A stretch of 64,000 nucleotides of DNA from Acinetobacter sp. Marseille-Q1618 (GCF_902809855.1 NZ_CADDWJ010000002.1:62001-126000); one strand, 5' to 3'. Shown: positions 40,320-51,195, counted from the first letter of the stretch. A program made the numbers and translations. Notes: generated from the sequence alone by a model not told the origin.

Positions 40320-42697
40320 GAGGCCCTCAATGTCGCTTGATAAGTGTCTTGTAACACTTGAATAATATTATCCATACCAGATTTAATTTCAGCATCTTCT
40401 AGTGTACGAGTTGGATGTTGCCATAACAATGCAAATGCCAACGAGCGTTTACCTTGCTCTACACCTTGTCCAGTGTACACATCAAACAACCAAGTTGCAT
40501 CTAGCAATTCGCCACCTGTTTGTTCTATAAGTTGCTGAATTTCACTAACATTAATCTTATCATTAATTACCAGTGCAATATCACGTCTGACCGATGGAAA
40601 TCGTGATAATTCTGTAAAATTAGATACATAAGTTTGCAAAACAGCCAATTGATCCAATTCAGCGACCCAAGTTGTTGCTAAATCGAGTTCATTTTCTAAT
40701 GAAGGATGTAAACGACCCAAGTAACCGATTGATTTTCCATCGACTAATATCTCAGCAGACTGACCAGGATGCAACCATTCACGTTCAGAGCGTACATACT
40801 CAATATTTAAACGTGCAGCAGAAAGAACTTCTTCTACATCACCTTTAAAATCAAAGAAATCCATCGCTACAGGTTTACCATGCCAAGATTCTGCTTGTTT
40901 CGCACCAACAGCAACTATCGCTAAAGTTGGAATTTGTTGCAGATCTTCAATACCTTGTGCATTTTGATAATCAAAACGTAAGCCTAACTCAAAGAAACGT
41001 ACACGGCTTTGTTGACGATTAAGGTTGTACTGCACGCATGGGATCAAACTTGAAAGTAAAGTTGAACGCATAACAGCCAAATCACTTGAAATCGGATTCG
41101 CCAATGCCAATGGATTCACCTGTGAATTAAGTTGCTTTTCAAGTTTTAAATCAGCAAAGCTAAAACTAATCGCTTCTTGATAACCTAAAGTCACGAGCGT
41201 CTGACGTAATTGTGACAATTCAAACTGATCTTGATGTTTTGCTAATTTCACATCAATGACAGGCAAACTGATTTGAATATTATCATAACCGTGAATACGT
41301 GCTACTTCTTCAATCAAATCTTGGTAAATTGCCATATCATAGCGATGTGAAGGTGGTACTACAGACCATTCACCTTGTGCTTTAACCGTAACTTCACAAC
41401 CTAAACGTTTTAATGCGTCCGTAATAAAGTCAGATTCAACTTTATAACCTAACAATTGATCAACTTGAGCTTGATTTAGAGCAATTGCTTCACGTTTTGG
41501 CAATAATTCAGATTTTTCAGCAACAGTAATTGGACCAAATTCACCGCCTGCAAGTTCAGCGATAAGCTGAGATGCACGGTGCATTGCTGTCATTGGCAAC
41601 TCAAAGTCTACACCACGTTCATAGCGTTGTGATGCATCCGTATGTAAACCAAAGCTACGTGCACGCCCTGCGATATGAATCGGATCAAAGAATGCTGATT
41701 CTAAGAAAATTTCAGTCGTTTCATCTGAAACTGCTGAAGATAAACCACCCATAATGCCTGCAATTGCCAAAGCTTTGGTATCATCAGCAATCACCATCAC
41801 ATTTTCAGAAAGTTCGACTTCTTGTTCATTTAACAAGACAAGTTTTTCATTCGCAGTCGCCTGACGTACATGAACTGAACCTTGAACTTTACCACCATCA
41901 AAAGCATGCAAAGGCTGACCCAATTCCATCAACACATAGTTGGTAATGTCGACTAAAATACTGTGCTGACGAATACCTGAACGTGCTAAAGCTTGTTCCA
42001 TCCACGCTGGTGTAGCCGCTTTGGTGTTGACATTTTTAATCACACGACCCAAATAACGTGGACAACCTTCAGTATTCACAACAACTTGCTTTTGATCGGC
42101 AATCGTTGCTGCAACTTCTTTAATTTCAGGCGCAGTTACAGGAAGTTGGTTAATCACCCCAATTTCACGTGCAATCCCACGAATACTAAAACAGTCACCA
42201 CGATTTGGGGTAATACTGATATCAATCACATGATCATCTAAGTTGAGATATTCACGAATATCTACACCAACTGGTGCATCATCAGGAAGCTCTAGCAGAC
42301 CATCAATTTTATCTTCAAGATCAATTTCAGAAGCACCGCAAAGCATACCTTGTGATTCCACACCACGCAGTTTGCCTTTTTTAATTTTAAAATCACCTGG
42401 TAACACCGCACCAATAGTTGCAACAGGTGCTTTCATACCTGCACGGACATTTGGCGCACCACATACAATTTGTAATGGTTCACCTGAACCAATGTTCACA
42501 GTGGTTACACGTAAACGATCTGCATCTGGATGTTGTTCAACTGTTAGAATTTCACCAACGACTACACCTGTAAATGCTTTAGCCGCAGGGGTTAAATCAT
42601 CCACTTCTAGACCTAACATCGTCAGTTGGTCAGATAAGGTTTTGCTATCAATGGAAGGATTCACCCACGTACGTAACCAATTTTCGCTAATTTTCAT
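40316..42697 (-). CDS. pheT: Phenylalanine--tRNA ligase subunit beta
   Basis: The 793-residue beta subunit of the alpha2-beta2 PheRS. An N-terminal tRNA-binding EMAP-like domain ([21 protein letters not shown], about 45-65) is followed by the B3/B4 editing region, B5 and the core fold. The C-terminal ferredoxin-like anticodon-binding domain begins about residue 700 ([17 protein letters not shown]). It lies between pheS and ihfA in a pheS-pheT-ihfA unit. Confidence 0.97.
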   Translation of the reverse strand: MKISENWLRTWVNPSIDSKTLSDQLTMLGLEVDDLTPAAKAFTGVVVGEILTVEQHPDADRLRVTTVNIGSGEPLQIVCGAPNVRAGMKAPVATIGAVLPGDFKIKKGKLRGVESQGMLCGASEIDLEDKIDGLLELPDDAPVGVDIREYLNLDDHVIDISITPNRGDCFSIRGIAREIGVINQLPVTAPEIKEVAATIADQKQVVVNTEGCPRYLGRVIKNVNTKAATPAWMEQALARSGIRQHSILVDITNYVLMELGQPLHAFDGGKVQGSVHVRQATANEKLVLLNEQEVELSENVMVIADDTKALAIAGIMGGLSSAVSDETTEIFLESAFFDPIHIAGRARSFGLHTDASQRYERGVDFELPMTAMHRASQLIAELAGGEFGPITVAEKSELLPKREAIALNQAQVDQLLGYKVESDFITDALKRLGCEVTVKAQGEWSVVPPSHRYDMAIYQDLIEEVARIHGYDNIQISLPVIDVKLAKHQDQFELSQLRQTLVTLGYQEAISFSFADLKLEKQLNSQVNPLALANPISSDLAVMRSTLLSSLIPCVQYNLNRQQSRVRFFELGLRFDYQNAQGIEDLQQIPTLAIVAVGAKQAESWHGKPVAMDFFDFKGDVEEVLSAARLNIEYVRSEREWLHPGQSAEILVDGKSIGYLGRLHPSLENELDLATTWVAELDQLAVLQTYVSNFTELSRFPSVRRDIALVINDKINVSEIQQLIEQTGGELLDATWLFDVYTGQGVEQGKRSLAFALLWQHPTRTLEDAEIKSGMDNIIQVLQDTYQATLRAS

Positions 42698-42711
42698 AAA
42701 TTCATTTCCTT

Positions 42712-42814
42712 AATCTCCCCTAGCCCCTCTTTAAAAAGAGGGGAAGCACATCTGCCCCTTTAAGACAGGAAAGTCCCCCTTTTACAAAGGGGGATTTAGG
42801 GGGATTTCAATAAT
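42712..42814. repeat. Intergenic hairpin-forming repeat inside the pheST operon (site C)
   Basis: Between pheS and pheT lie CCCCTCTTT-AAAA-AGAGGGG and TCCCCCTTTTACAAAGGGGGA, followed by GGGGGATTT. These two strong hairpins in one 141-base gap resemble the repeats at 480, 31420 and 57812 and would alter pheS/pheT mRNA balance or stability. Confidence 0.6.
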
Positions 42815-42838
42815 ATTCAAATAACTGTTTAAATTCGT

Positions 42839-43893
<1,055 letters not shown>

Positions 43894-43990
43894 GCCTCAT
43901 AAACAGGAAAATCAAATTAGTATTTTCTAGTATAAAAAGTATAAGATAATCAGACTTTCATAAAAATGCTGTCTCTGAGATCAATAACAC

Positions 43991-45004
43991 ATGGCACTCG
44001 ACCCAATTTGGAAACAACAACTCACACTTGTCACCTATGGCAACGAATTTTTGTCCCAAGATTTAAGTTTTAATCAATGGGTCAATCATGCTATTTTTAA
44101 ACAACATCGTTTGTATTTTCGGGATTTGCTTAGCCAACATTTATTGGCACAGCATTTTCAAATCTGGCTTGAAGGCTTAAAAAAACAAGGTGCTTATCGC
44201 TTAAGTTTACATAGTTCAAGTCTTTTAAATGACGAACAAAACCCAAATGCCAATGTCGAGTTATTGGCGACGCCACATTTTATTGTGAGTCATAGCAAGC
44301 AACAACATACGGCTTGGATTTTGGGCAAAGAACTTGCCGAATGGTACACAGCAGATAACGATTATGATGTTCCTGAGGCTCAGCAAAACAGCACGCGTCA
44401 AGAAACTTTTTGGCGTTTTGAGCTCACTGCAAAATATCATAAAAAAATAGAGCAAGACCTTGCCCAACCCAATTGGGATGATATTCAGGTGTATACTGAC
44501 AATGAATTGTTTAATAGCAAATATGCTCAAGGCTTTGTTGAACCAAGCACGATCACACAGCCTTATTTAGGTATAAGTACAACAGCAAGCTCTCAAGAGC
44601 ATACCAACCATCTTGCCTTATTTCCAAATGCTTACTCCGCAGATTATGCACATGAAACATTGCACCGTTTAGAAGCTTTGTCTGTTTTCATTCAAAATAA
44701 AATGCGATCACCTTCAAATGATTTAGAGCAAGAAATCAGTCCAGAAGAACAAATAAATTTACGTCATTTTTCACAAAAACTTGATGATTTATATAGTAAA
44801 TTTATCACCAAAGTTGCCAATCATTACAAGTCAGCACATTTAACACCAAAACAAGCACCTTCACCTTTTGAGCCAATGACCACTGAAAACAAACAGCAGC
44901 GTTTCAATCACAACGCAGAATCTAAAGTAGGTAAATCAGGCGTAATGACCTTGATCGTGATCACGATTTTGATCTGTATCGCAGCATATTATTTTGGTTT
45001 ATAA
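43991..45004 (+). CDS. Hypothetical protein with a C-terminal membrane anchor
   Basis: A 337-residue polar protein with one hydrophobic segment at its very end (VMTLIVITILICIAAYYFGL), so it looks tail-anchored in the inner membrane with the bulk in the cytoplasm. The cytoplasmic part is aromatic-rich with no known motif; residues 225-275 are helical and may form a coiled coil. It is divergent from pheS and is followed by a bidirectional terminator. Confidence 0.7.
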   Translation: MALDPIWKQQLTLVTYGNEFLSQDLSFNQWVNHAIFKQHRLYFRDLLSQHLLAQHFQIWLEGLKKQGAYRLSLHSSSLLNDEQNPNANVELLATPHFIVSHSKQQHTAWILGKELAEWYTADNDYDVPEAQQNSTRQETFWRFELTAKYHKKIEQDLAQPNWDDIQVYTDNELFNSKYAQGFVEPSTITQPYLGISTTASSQEHTNHLALFPNAYSADYAHETLHRLEALSVFIQNKMRSPSNDLEQEISPEEQINLRHFSQKLDDLYSKFITKVANHYKSAHLTPKQAPSPFEPMTTENKQQRFNHNAESKVGKSGVMTLIVITILICIAAYYFGL

Positions 45005-45033
45005 GTTTTAATTTTAAATAAAATCTAACTGAC

Positions 45034-45063
45034 TAAGAAAGCAACATTAAAGTTGCTTTCTTA
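45034..45063. terminator. Bidirectional terminator hairpin
   Basis: TAAGAAAGCAAC-ATTAAA-GTTGCTTTCTTA: a 12-bp stem between convergent genes, overlapping the last codons of the NADAR gene. Confidence 0.7.
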
Positions 45064-45595
45064 CTTCCATCAGTGCAAAACCCAAAAGATTCAAACCTTT
45101 CCACTTCAATGGATTTTCGGCATTTTCATCATCTGCGGCTAAACCAATTCCCCAGATTTTATCTACAGGCGATGCTTCAACCAAAATACGGTCTTGTGTA
45201 TTACATAAAAATTTATTTAATTCAGGATGTTGTGAAAATTTAGCAACATTTCCTTTCACAACAATATCAAAACGGTGTTCTAACCAGATATTTTCCTGAT
45301 AGTTTTGGATTTTACGTCCTAATGCTTTAGCTTCATTGGGATGATCAACACGGATAATTTTTTCAAAAATTTCATTATCAGCAAATAATTTGGCTTTTTG
45401 CGCCATCATATAATGTTCAGCCGTTTTATAATTAATACCATCCAACTGAAATGCAGCAGGAAACCACTGACTAAAACAGCTTTTATCAATCACACCTTTT
45501 TGCTTGGGTGTATGTCCCCAAAAACATAGATATTTAAAATGACTCCCCTTTCTTAGTTGCTCTTGTAAATCCGTTAAATATTGAAAATCAGACAT
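45047..45595 (-). CDS. NADAR family protein (YbiA-like)
   Basis: A 182-residue NADAR-domain protein. Family signatures are YLCFWGHTP, SQWFPAAFQLDGINYKTAEHYMMAQKAKLF, NEAKALGRKIQNY, WGIGLAADDENAENPLKWKGLNLLG. Related proteins are N-glycosidases acting on riboflavin intermediates (YbiA) or removing ADP-ribose from nucleic acids. The chromosomal single-gene context favours the housekeeping role. AAGAGAAGAAT precedes the ATG; it lies 12 bases after the GNAT gene. Confidence 0.85.
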   Translation of the reverse strand: MSDFQYLTDLQEQLRKGSHFKYLCFWGHTPKQKGVIDKSCFSQWFPAAFQLDGINYKTAEHYMMAQKAKLFADNEIFEKIIRVDHPNEAKALGRKIQNYQENIWLEHRFDIVVKGNVAKFSQHPELNKFLCNTQDRILVEASPVDKIWGIGLAADDENAENPLKWKGLNLLGFALMEVRKQL

Positions 45596-45607
45596 ATTCT
45601 TCTCTTG

Positions 45608-46090
45608 TTAAATTTTCCATTGATAATGACAGATTTTTAAACCGTCACCATAGTTTTCAGCATCTTCAACTTGAACCAGTGTCGCACCCAATTTTTCATA
45701 AAAATAACGGCTAGGGTTCTGATCAAAAACCTCTAAACTTAAAGCGTCATATTTTTCGACATCGATACATTGATAAAATCGCTTAAATAATTCTCGCCCT
45801 ATTCCTTGTTTTTGAATAGATTTTAATAAATAAAATGCTCGAATTTCAACAGTCCGTTTTTGCTTTGGTAAATAGCCATCTAAAAAGCCTAAAATCTTTT
45901 GATCTTTTTCATAAACAAGAAGGCAATGATTGTCATCCTGAAACACTTGTGTCCAAATCTGTATTTTTTGCGCGACATTTAAAGCAGCTAAAATTTCAGA
46001 TTTTACTAGACCTTGATAAGTTTCATGCCAACTCTGCACATGAACTGCTGCAATTTGTGTAATATCAGCTTGTGTGGCTAGTCGAATCAT
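45608..46090 (-). CDS. GNAT family N-acetyltransferase
   Basis: A 160-residue GNAT acetyltransferase: RLATQADITQIAAVHVQSWHETY at the start, and the acetyl-CoA loop region IQKQGIGRELFKRFYQC (about 95-110), ending with NPSRYFYEKLGATLVQ. The substrate cannot be inferred. AGGGAAAAATAA precedes the ATG. Between the kinase-like and NADAR genes on the same strand. Confidence 0.85.
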   Translation of the reverse strand: MIRLATQADITQIAAVHVQSWHETYQGLVKSEILAALNVAQKIQIWTQVFQDDNHCLLVYEKDQKILGFLDGYLPKQKRTVEIRAFYLLKSIQKQGIGRELFKRFYQCIDVEKYDALSLEVFDQNPSRYFYEKLGATLVQVEDAENYGDGLKICHYQWKI

Positions 46091-46125
46091 TTATTTTTCC
46101 CTAAAATACTTATGGATTTAAGCAA

Positions 46126-46671
46126 TCAAATCATTTTTAAAAAATTTTCAATTTCTTTTCTTGACCTTAAACGAATAAATTGAATATGTGCATATTCAGG
46201 ATTTTTGATTCTGTCTTGATATTTTTTCCGATTCTTTTTATGGGTTTTGATCATCCATAAAATAATCGAATCACGACTCAACATTTGTTTAAAACTTTCA
46301 GTATTATTTGAATTTTCCCAAAATGGCTGTTTTGAGATCGCACGACTTAAGGCACGTTTGACTGATTGAACTAGATTTAAAGCAAAAGGCAAATCCAACC
46401 AAATCACGGTATCTATATCTTTCCAAGTCAAATGAACCGTTCGTGTATAGTTTCCATCAATCACATAGCCTTGTTTATCTGAATGATGTTCTGCATATGC
46501 GATTGCATTTTTAATCTTTTGAAAAAATTCAGGATCTGGCGTTTCTTGCCAATCATCCATCCACAATAAATCATCCAGTTCGATATAAACCAAATTAAGT
46601 TTTTGCGCTAATTTTCGGGCAAAGGTTGATTTTCCTGAAGCGGATGTACCTACGATATTAATTCTTTTCAT
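46126..46671 (-). CDS. P-loop nucleotide kinase-like protein (topology-modulation/adenylate kinase type)
   Basis: A 181-residue P-loop protein: Walker A GTSASGKST at about 8-16, YIELDDLLWMDDW (substrate Asp region), VIDGNYTR and VIWLDLPF (Walker B). It fits the family of small AAA or 'topology modulation' kinases of unknown substrate. ATGs at 46677 and 46671 are both possible; MKRINIVG is the typical start. Same-strand neighbours are a GNAT and a NADAR gene. Confidence 0.8.
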   Translation of the reverse strand: MKRINIVGTSASGKSTFARKLAQKLNLVYIELDDLLWMDDWQETPDPEFFQKIKNAIAYAEHHSDKQGYVIDGNYTRTVHLTWKDIDTVIWLDLPFALNLVQSVKRALSRAISKQPFWENSNNTESFKQMLSRDSIILWMIKTHKKNRKKYQDRIKNPEYAHIQFIRLRSRKEIENFLKMI

Positions 46672-46686
46672 TGTCATTCTACTGAT

Positions 46687-46709
46687 AAAAAAGTCGCTAT
46701 ACAGCGACC
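46687..46709 (-). terminator. Terminator after the small gene at 46726
   Basis: On the minus strand, GTCGCT-GTAT-AGCGAC-TTTTTT: a stem of 6 bp with a clean T run. Confidence 0.75.
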
Positions 46710-46725
46710 TTTAGAGAAAAGCACA

Positions 46726-46923
46726 TCAGAATATTGGACGTATAGTTAAAATCACCTTTTGCTCATTGGCATGTTGGTTAATATAATGTTCAACTTCGGT
46801 TACTTCACCTTTCACTTCAGCATCTGCACCATACATCACTTTGACCGTTTCCCCAATTCTTGGAATTATTTGCAGTTCAACTTCGATTGAGCCTTGTTGT
46901 AAGCCTTCTATTTCTACACGCAT
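46726..46923 (-). CDS. Small hypothetical protein
   Basis: A 65-residue, beta-rich, acidic protein (MRVEIEGLQQGSIEVELQI) without signal sequence. A strong ribosome binding site AAGGAGTAATACC precedes the ATG, and a terminator follows, so this is a real, separately transcribed small gene. No family recognised. Confidence 0.7.
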   Translation of the reverse strand: MRVEIEGLQQGSIEVELQIIPRIGETVKVMYGADAEVKGEVTEVEHYINQHANEQKVILTIRPIF

Positions 46924-46996
46924 GGTATTACTCCTTGTTGTTGTGATTCTACTCTATGCAACACTTAGCCAAAGCAAAATACTGATCCTGTAGAGT

Positions 46997-47398
46997 TTAT
47001 GTAAGTGTTGACTGCGCTGTGTAATCTAAATCGTCTTCATCTATATTTTTAAAATCTGGCTCGGGTGTAGTTTCAAATTTTACTGCTTGAATTGTTGACT
47101 GACCTTGTAATTGCGCCTTTGCAACACGATGCATTCCATCCATCACGCGACCATCTGCACATAAAATAATAGGATAGGTTAAGTCTGCTTCTTGGATCAG
47201 TTGAACATGATCAATAATTTGTTGAGTTGTTGGATAACTATCTGGAAACCAATAAGCCTCGTTTAGCTCTTGAATATCAACTAAGGGGATTTCTATGACT
47301 GGAAAATGGCAGCTTAACTCAACCAAGCGATGTACATCCCAAATATAAATGTCTTCATCAACTTGGCGGAAATGGTATTGTTTGCGCATCGTATTCAT
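46997..47398 (-). CDS. ParB N-terminal-like protein
   Basis: A protein of about 133 residues. The central segment TYPIILCADGRVMDGMHRVAKAQLQG matches the ParB/sulfiredoxin-like fold core (GxxxDGxHR). Stand-alone proteins of this type lack the helix-turn-helix of partition ParB, and their role is unknown. Several in-frame ATGs (47413, 47398, 47389) exist without a clear ribosome binding site, so the start is uncertain. Confidence 0.7.
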   Translation of the reverse strand: MNTMRKQYHFRQVDEDIYIWDVHRLVELSCHFPVIEIPLVDIQELNEAYWFPDSYPTTQQIIDHVQLIQEADLTYPIILCADGRVMDGMHRVAKAQLQGQSTIQAVKFETTPEPDFKNIDEDDLDYTAQSTLT

Positions 47399-47503
47399 AT
47401 AGATCAAGATCATTTTAAAACTTTAGACTAGCAAATTTTCTATCCTATCAACCCATTATCTATCGTTGTTATGACAAATACTTACACATTTAAAAGTTTC
47501 AGT

Positions 47504-47713
47504 TTAACTCTTACTTTCCGCAGCACATATCCACGTGCCATTATTCTTTTGTGTACATTGGCAATCACTTTTTACCTGCTTTCCCCTAATTTCTAAAATT
47601 TTTTTTGCATTATTACAAGCTTCACCACGTGTACTGGCATCCCATGTCATCACTTTTTTCGCCATAATCGAAGTTGATAACATTGTCAAAAATAGCATCA
47701 TAATTATTTTCAT
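47504..47713 (-). CDS. Small secreted hypothetical protein
   Basis: A 69-residue protein with an N-terminal signal peptide (MKIIMMLFLTMLSTSIMA-KK). The mature part of about 50 residues has four Cys (GEACNNA, SDCQCTQ, TWICAA), so it probably is an exported disulfide-bonded peptide. The ATG at 47713 directly precedes the signal sequence. The function is unknown. Confidence 0.65.
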   Translation of the reverse strand: MKIIMMLFLTMLSTSIMAKKVMTWDASTRGEACNNAKKILEIRGKQVKSDCQCTQKNNGTWICAAESKS

Positions 47714-47963
47714 TCTGTCCCACTGCATAAAACTACAAATTTATTAAGTGTATTTTATCTATCAAAACTTAAATAGCTATTCCCCATATGGGAGATCATT
47801 TATCGAATACTTGTTAAAAATAATTTAAATACTTCATTATTTCAAAATAAATAGAATTTAATGATTTTTTACATTTCATCTGATAGTTCAATTTTTTCTA
47901 TCTTTTCATTTATAATATCAATGTCTTAAAACCTATAAACCCATAAAAATAATAGAGTAACTC

Positions 47964-49142
47964 ATGAAAAAGACATTCCCCCTCTCCTACCGTAAACCCT
48001 ATTTAGACAAATATACGATTTTTCTAATGCTAATGATATTCATCATAATTATGTATGTTTTTCCATTTTTTCCGTGGTTTTCCAAACTTGCTCAGCCATT
48101 TAGCTTTTCAATAGTCATTGAATATTTAAAATATAATTTTAATCATTTTCCAATTTCACATAAGCAAGCGGATGGTTTTGTATTTACTTCAATTTATATT
48201 GGAGTCTATTTGATTATTGACCTTTTTATCAGAGCGACTCGGCTGACGGTCACATCTGAGAAAATATATCACTCATTCTTCAATATGCCGCTTGGAACAG
48301 TGATTGAACGTAAGAATATTGATTATTGTCAATTTGGCATTTTAGATGTGACTCAAAATAAAGTAACCTATTTTCTACAACGCCCGATCTTTAATACAAA
48401 AATAATCAAGCCTGAAGAAAAATTATATTTCTTTCCGCTAAAAATGCTACAACTTAATTTAGACATTAATCAATTGCAGGAAGATAAAAAAATTGAATTC
48501 ATCAAAATACTTAAAGAATACTATAATTTTCAAGAAGGTACTCAAGAAATAACGTTAACAGCTCAAGCACAGCGTAATTTATTCAATCAACAAGTCAATA
48601 CCAATGTCAGTCCACGTATTGCAATTTTATTAATTGTGAGCGTTCCAATTGGTGGACTTGGCATGTTTTTAGCAGCTCAAGCACCTTTTATATTTTTCAC
48701 GGATTATGCTAATTTTCCAATTTTTTGTAGTATTTTTCTACTGATATTTATTCCAAGTTTTTTATGGGTTCGTAAAGATATCAAGCAATTGGCTGGGTTT
48801 GGTACACTATTTTCTAGTGCATTTATCAGTATCGCCCTTTATGTTTTTTTACTGCCTATTTTACATGCTTATTACACAGAAAATTTTGGTGAAAAAACGC
48901 AATATGAAGCAAAACTGATTGAGGTTTCAAGTAAGCACCAAGTTTGGCAACCGAGCAATGGTGATGACAAGTTTTATATTCGAAAAAATTTCCTCAAGTA
49001 CAATCCTAATTTACAAGTCAATCAAACCTATTCATTTCCGGCACGCTATCATTGGCATAATTACACGTTGTCTGAAAATGTTTTTCTTGATGCAAAACCA
49101 CTTGCAACCAAATTAGAAGTACAAAAAAAGACCACTAAATAG
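47964..49142 (+). CDS. Hypothetical multi-pass membrane protein
   Basis: A 392-residue protein with hydrophobic segments at about residues 17-38, 70-90, 213-236, 246-262 and 272-298, and a hydrophilic C-terminal domain of about 90 residues. The N-terminal half has a cytosolic stretch between segments 2 and 3. No family motif is recognised. The stop codon lies in the loop of a bidirectional terminator shared with rplT. Low-GC, possibly accessory. Confidence 0.68.
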   Translation: MKKTFPLSYRKPYLDKYTIFLMLMIFIIIMYVFPFFPWFSKLAQPFSFSIVIEYLKYNFNHFPISHKQADGFVFTSIYIGVYLIIDLFIRATRLTVTSEKIYHSFFNMPLGTVIERKNIDYCQFGILDVTQNKVTYFLQRPIFNTKIIKPEEKLYFFPLKMLQLNLDINQLQEDKKIEFIKILKEYYNFQEGTQEITLTAQAQRNLFNQQVNTNVSPRIAILLIVSVPIGGLGMFLAAQAPFIFFTDYANFPIFCSIFLLIFIPSFLWVRKDIKQLAGFGTLFSSAFISIALYVFLLPILHAYYTENFGEKTQYEAKLIEVSSKHQVWQPSNGDDKFYIRKNFLKYNPNLQVNQTYSFPARYHWHNYTLSENVFLDAKPLATKLEVQKKTTK

Positions 49143-49155
49143 TGGTCTTCTTTTT
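49125..49155. terminator. Bidirectional terminator
   Basis: AAGACCACT-AAAT-AGTGGTCTT with A and T tracts on both sides, between the membrane protein gene and rplT. Confidence 0.82.
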
Positions 49156-49169
49156 ATCATCAAAGATGA

Positions 49170-49529
49170 TTATGCAGCCAATGCACCTTTCGCTTTTTCA
49201 GCTAAAGCAGCAAATGCTACTGCATCATGCATAGCGATGTCAGCAAGTACACGACGGTCGATGATTACTTGTGCTTTTTTCAAGCCAGAAATCATACGGC
49301 TGTACGATAAACCATTTTGACGCGCACCCGCATTAATACGTGCAATCCACAAAGCGCGGAATTGACGTTTCTTTTGACGACGGTCACGATAAGCGTATTG
49401 ACCTGCTTTGATTACCGCTTGGAACGCTACACGATAAACACGTGAACGCGCGCCATAGTAACCTTTAGCACGAGCAAGAATTTTTTTATGACGGCGATGA
49501 GCCTGTACACCACGTTTTACACGAGCCAT
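49170..49529 (-). CDS. rplT: 50S ribosomal protein L20
   Basis: A 119-residue L20, full length: [34 protein letters not shown] at the N terminus, with the conserved [19 protein letters not shown] and [10 protein letters not shown]. Essential for early 50S assembly. It lies 11 bases after rpmI. In E. coli the operon is infC-rpmI-rplT, whereas here infC is 3.4 kb away. Confidence 0.97.
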   Translation of the reverse strand: MARVKRGVQAHRRHKKILARAKGYYGARSRVYRVAFQAVIKAGQYAYRDRRQKKRQFRALWIARINAGARQNGLSYSRMISGLKKAQVIIDRRVLADIAMHDAVAFAALAEKAKGALAA

Positions 49530-49540
49530 TTATAATCTCC

Positions 49541-49735
49541 TTAGATGTATGGGCACATACGACGAACTGAATTCATGTCACTTACGTGAACCATGACACA
49601 ACCGCGCAATTGACGAATACGTTTAGCAGATTTTTTGGTCAAAATGTGGCGTTTGAACGCTTGTTTACGCTTGAAACCGTTAGCAGTCGCTTTGAAACGC
49701 TTAGCTGCACCACGGCGAGTTTTTAACTTAGCCAT
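49541..49735 (-). CDS. rpmI: 50S ribosomal protein L35
   Basis: A 64-residue L35 ([45 protein letters not shown]). The ATG at 49735 follows AAGAGG; an ATG 6 codons upstream would remove that site. It is the first gene of a two-gene rpmI-rplT unit. Confidence 0.96.
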   Translation of the reverse strand: MAKLKTRRGAAKRFKATANGFKRKQAFKRHILTKKSAKRIRQLRGCVMVHVSDMNSVRRMCPYI

Positions 49736-49765
49736 AACAACCTCTTTAAACACCTGTTCGGCACG

Positions 49766-49781
49766 TTCGCACCATTGCGAA
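49766..49781 (-). promoter_or_regulatory. Hairpin in the rpmI leader
   Basis: TTCGCA-ATGG-TGCGAA on the minus strand, 31 bases before rpmI, within an unusually GC-rich leader of about 60 bases. It could be the element by which a ribosomal protein controls rpmI-rplT; a -10-like TAGAAT at 49808-49813 would start transcription just upstream. Confidence 0.4.
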
Positions 49782-49938
49782 GACGACCTGCAGGTAAGGG
49801 AGGCAATATTCTAAATCATCTCTGGCTAAAACAAAAGCAATAAACACCTTTTTCAATTGAAAATATATTTATTTGTTCTATGTCAAAAACCTTTTAGAAA
49901 TCTGTATAAAAGAAATGTTTGGAAAACATTTAGATTTG

Positions 49939-50364
49939 CTAAAACAATCCAATATAAAGCAAATAGATAAAAATATATCTACCTGTTTTTGCTAAAGTCA
50001 CGATGAATAAAAATCGCCAAAAATTTTCCTTAAGTAAACCTGCAATCAACGTAATGGGATCGCCAATAATCGGCACCCAACTTAAAAATAATGACCAAAA
50101 TCCATATTTTTGATAAACTTTTTCAGCCTTTAACATGTTTACTTCAGAAACAGGAAACCATTGCCGATTTTTAAACTGTTCAATACGCAAACCTAAATAC
50201 CAGTTAACACATGAACCTAAAACATTCCCCAAAGATGCAATTAGAATCAGCCTAAAAACTGAATATTTTTCTTGTGTAAGCAATCCAACGAGTACTGCCT
50301 CAGACTGTAATGGCAGTAAAGTTGCAGCGCCAAAAGCAGATATAAATAATAAAAAGTATGCCAT
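49939..50364 (-). CDS. YqaA/DedA (VTT) family membrane protein
   Basis: A 141-residue membrane protein. SEAVLVGLL, IASLGNVLGSCVNWYLG (with the Gly-rich re-entrant-type loop), YQKYGFWSLFLSWVPIIGDPITLIAGLL match the YqaA branch of the DedA/VTT family, putative lipid or ion translocases. It is one of the genes lying between rpmI and infC. The exact substrate is unknown. Confidence 0.82.
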   Translation of the reverse strand: MAYFLLFISAFGAATLLPLQSEAVLVGLLTQEKYSVFRLILIASLGNVLGSCVNWYLGLRIEQFKNRQWFPVSEVNMLKAEKVYQKYGFWSLFLSWVPIIGDPITLIAGLLKENFWRFLFIVTLAKTGRYIFIYLLYIGLF

Positions 50365-50379
50365 ATCAAATCATTAGAT

Positions 50380-50787
50380 TCATTTCAATGTCTTTTGATA
50401 TAGCCATGAAGCACAAAAAGGAAACAAAAAAGCAAGCCAATGTGACCATTCAGAATGTAAAAACTTTTGAAATAAAGTTAGTTGTATTTGTCCTGCTGAT
50501 ACAGCATTCCAGTCAATATAAATCACATAAAATAGATAACTAGATACGATAAGATAAATTGAAAGCATCAATACTAAAATGACAGTAGATCTCACACTTT
50601 GCCGCAACCATTTTTGAAAAAATGCAAAAGCAATTGAAAAAATCAGACCGACAACTGCCAAAAACAGAAAAGCCAATATACCAAGACGATCAGTGGATAA
50701 GGTATTATTCAAATAAGCATCAATGATTGCTGTCACCAACATACATAAAAAACTACAGATAAAATGCTGCGCAAATATATTTTTCAT
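50380..50787 (-). CDS. Hypothetical membrane protein
   Basis: A 135-residue protein with four hydrophobic segments, at about 8-24, 37-55, 67-92 and 112-130. No motif recognised. It ends 15 bases before the YqaA-like gene on the same strand. Confidence 0.62.
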   Translation of the reverse strand: MKNIFAQHFICSFLCMLVTAIIDAYLNNTLSTDRLGILAFLFLAVVGLIFSIAFAFFQKWLRQSVRSTVILVLMLSIYLIVSSYLFYVIYIDWNAVSAGQIQLTLFQKFLHSEWSHWLAFLFPFCASWLYQKTLK

Positions 50788-50823
50788 AAGAATTACTCGG
50801 TCAGCCTAGCTCATAGTTTTGTT

Positions 50824-51108
50824 TTATAGATTAAGTGATTTTTTAGTTTTTATATATTGTAAATTTGCCCAAATAAGCGCAGCAGCAACCACCAAGATAC
50901 GTGCCCAATGATAACGTTGCACAATTGGATCGATTATCCCTTTAACAACACGAGGATCAGTCGATTGAATGGTGGGATAAAGATTTTGCACATGAATAAT
51001 TTCTGCAAAATATAAAGTTAAACAGCCCGCAATTGCGACAATGATACTCCAGTAAATTTTTGGATTGGTTTCTAAAATTTTCGTGAAATTTAAAAAGAAA
51101 TCTTTCAT
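50824..51108 (-). CDS. Hypothetical membrane protein with two helices
   Basis: A 94-residue protein with hydrophobic segments at about 17-35 and 67-85 and a polar central loop. A TM anchor pair of unknown function; no family recognised. Same strand as the gene at 50380 with a 36-base gap. Confidence 0.58.
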   Translation of the reverse strand: MKDFFLNFTKILETNPKIYWSIIVAIAGCLTLYFAEIIHVQNLYPTIQSTDPRVVKGIIDPIVQRYHWARILVVAAALIWANLQYIKTKKSLNL

Positions 51109-51150
51109 TTCTAATACCTATACACCATTCCAAAAGATTAGGAGATTCAT

Positions 51151-51174
51151 AAAAAGCCACTTAAAAGTGGCTTT
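51151..51174 (-). terminator. Terminator after the first GST
   Basis: On the minus strand, AAAGCCACTT-TT-AAGTGGCTTTTTA with a T tail, 21 bases after the GST stop. Confidence 0.78.
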
Positions 51175-51195
51175 CATATTATCATAAAATACATA

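Noticed and set aside
45047..45595. DarT-NADAR phage-defence module
   Set aside because: No ADP-ribosyltransferase gene is adjacent; neighbours are GNAT and kinase-like genes, so a housekeeping NADAR is more likely.
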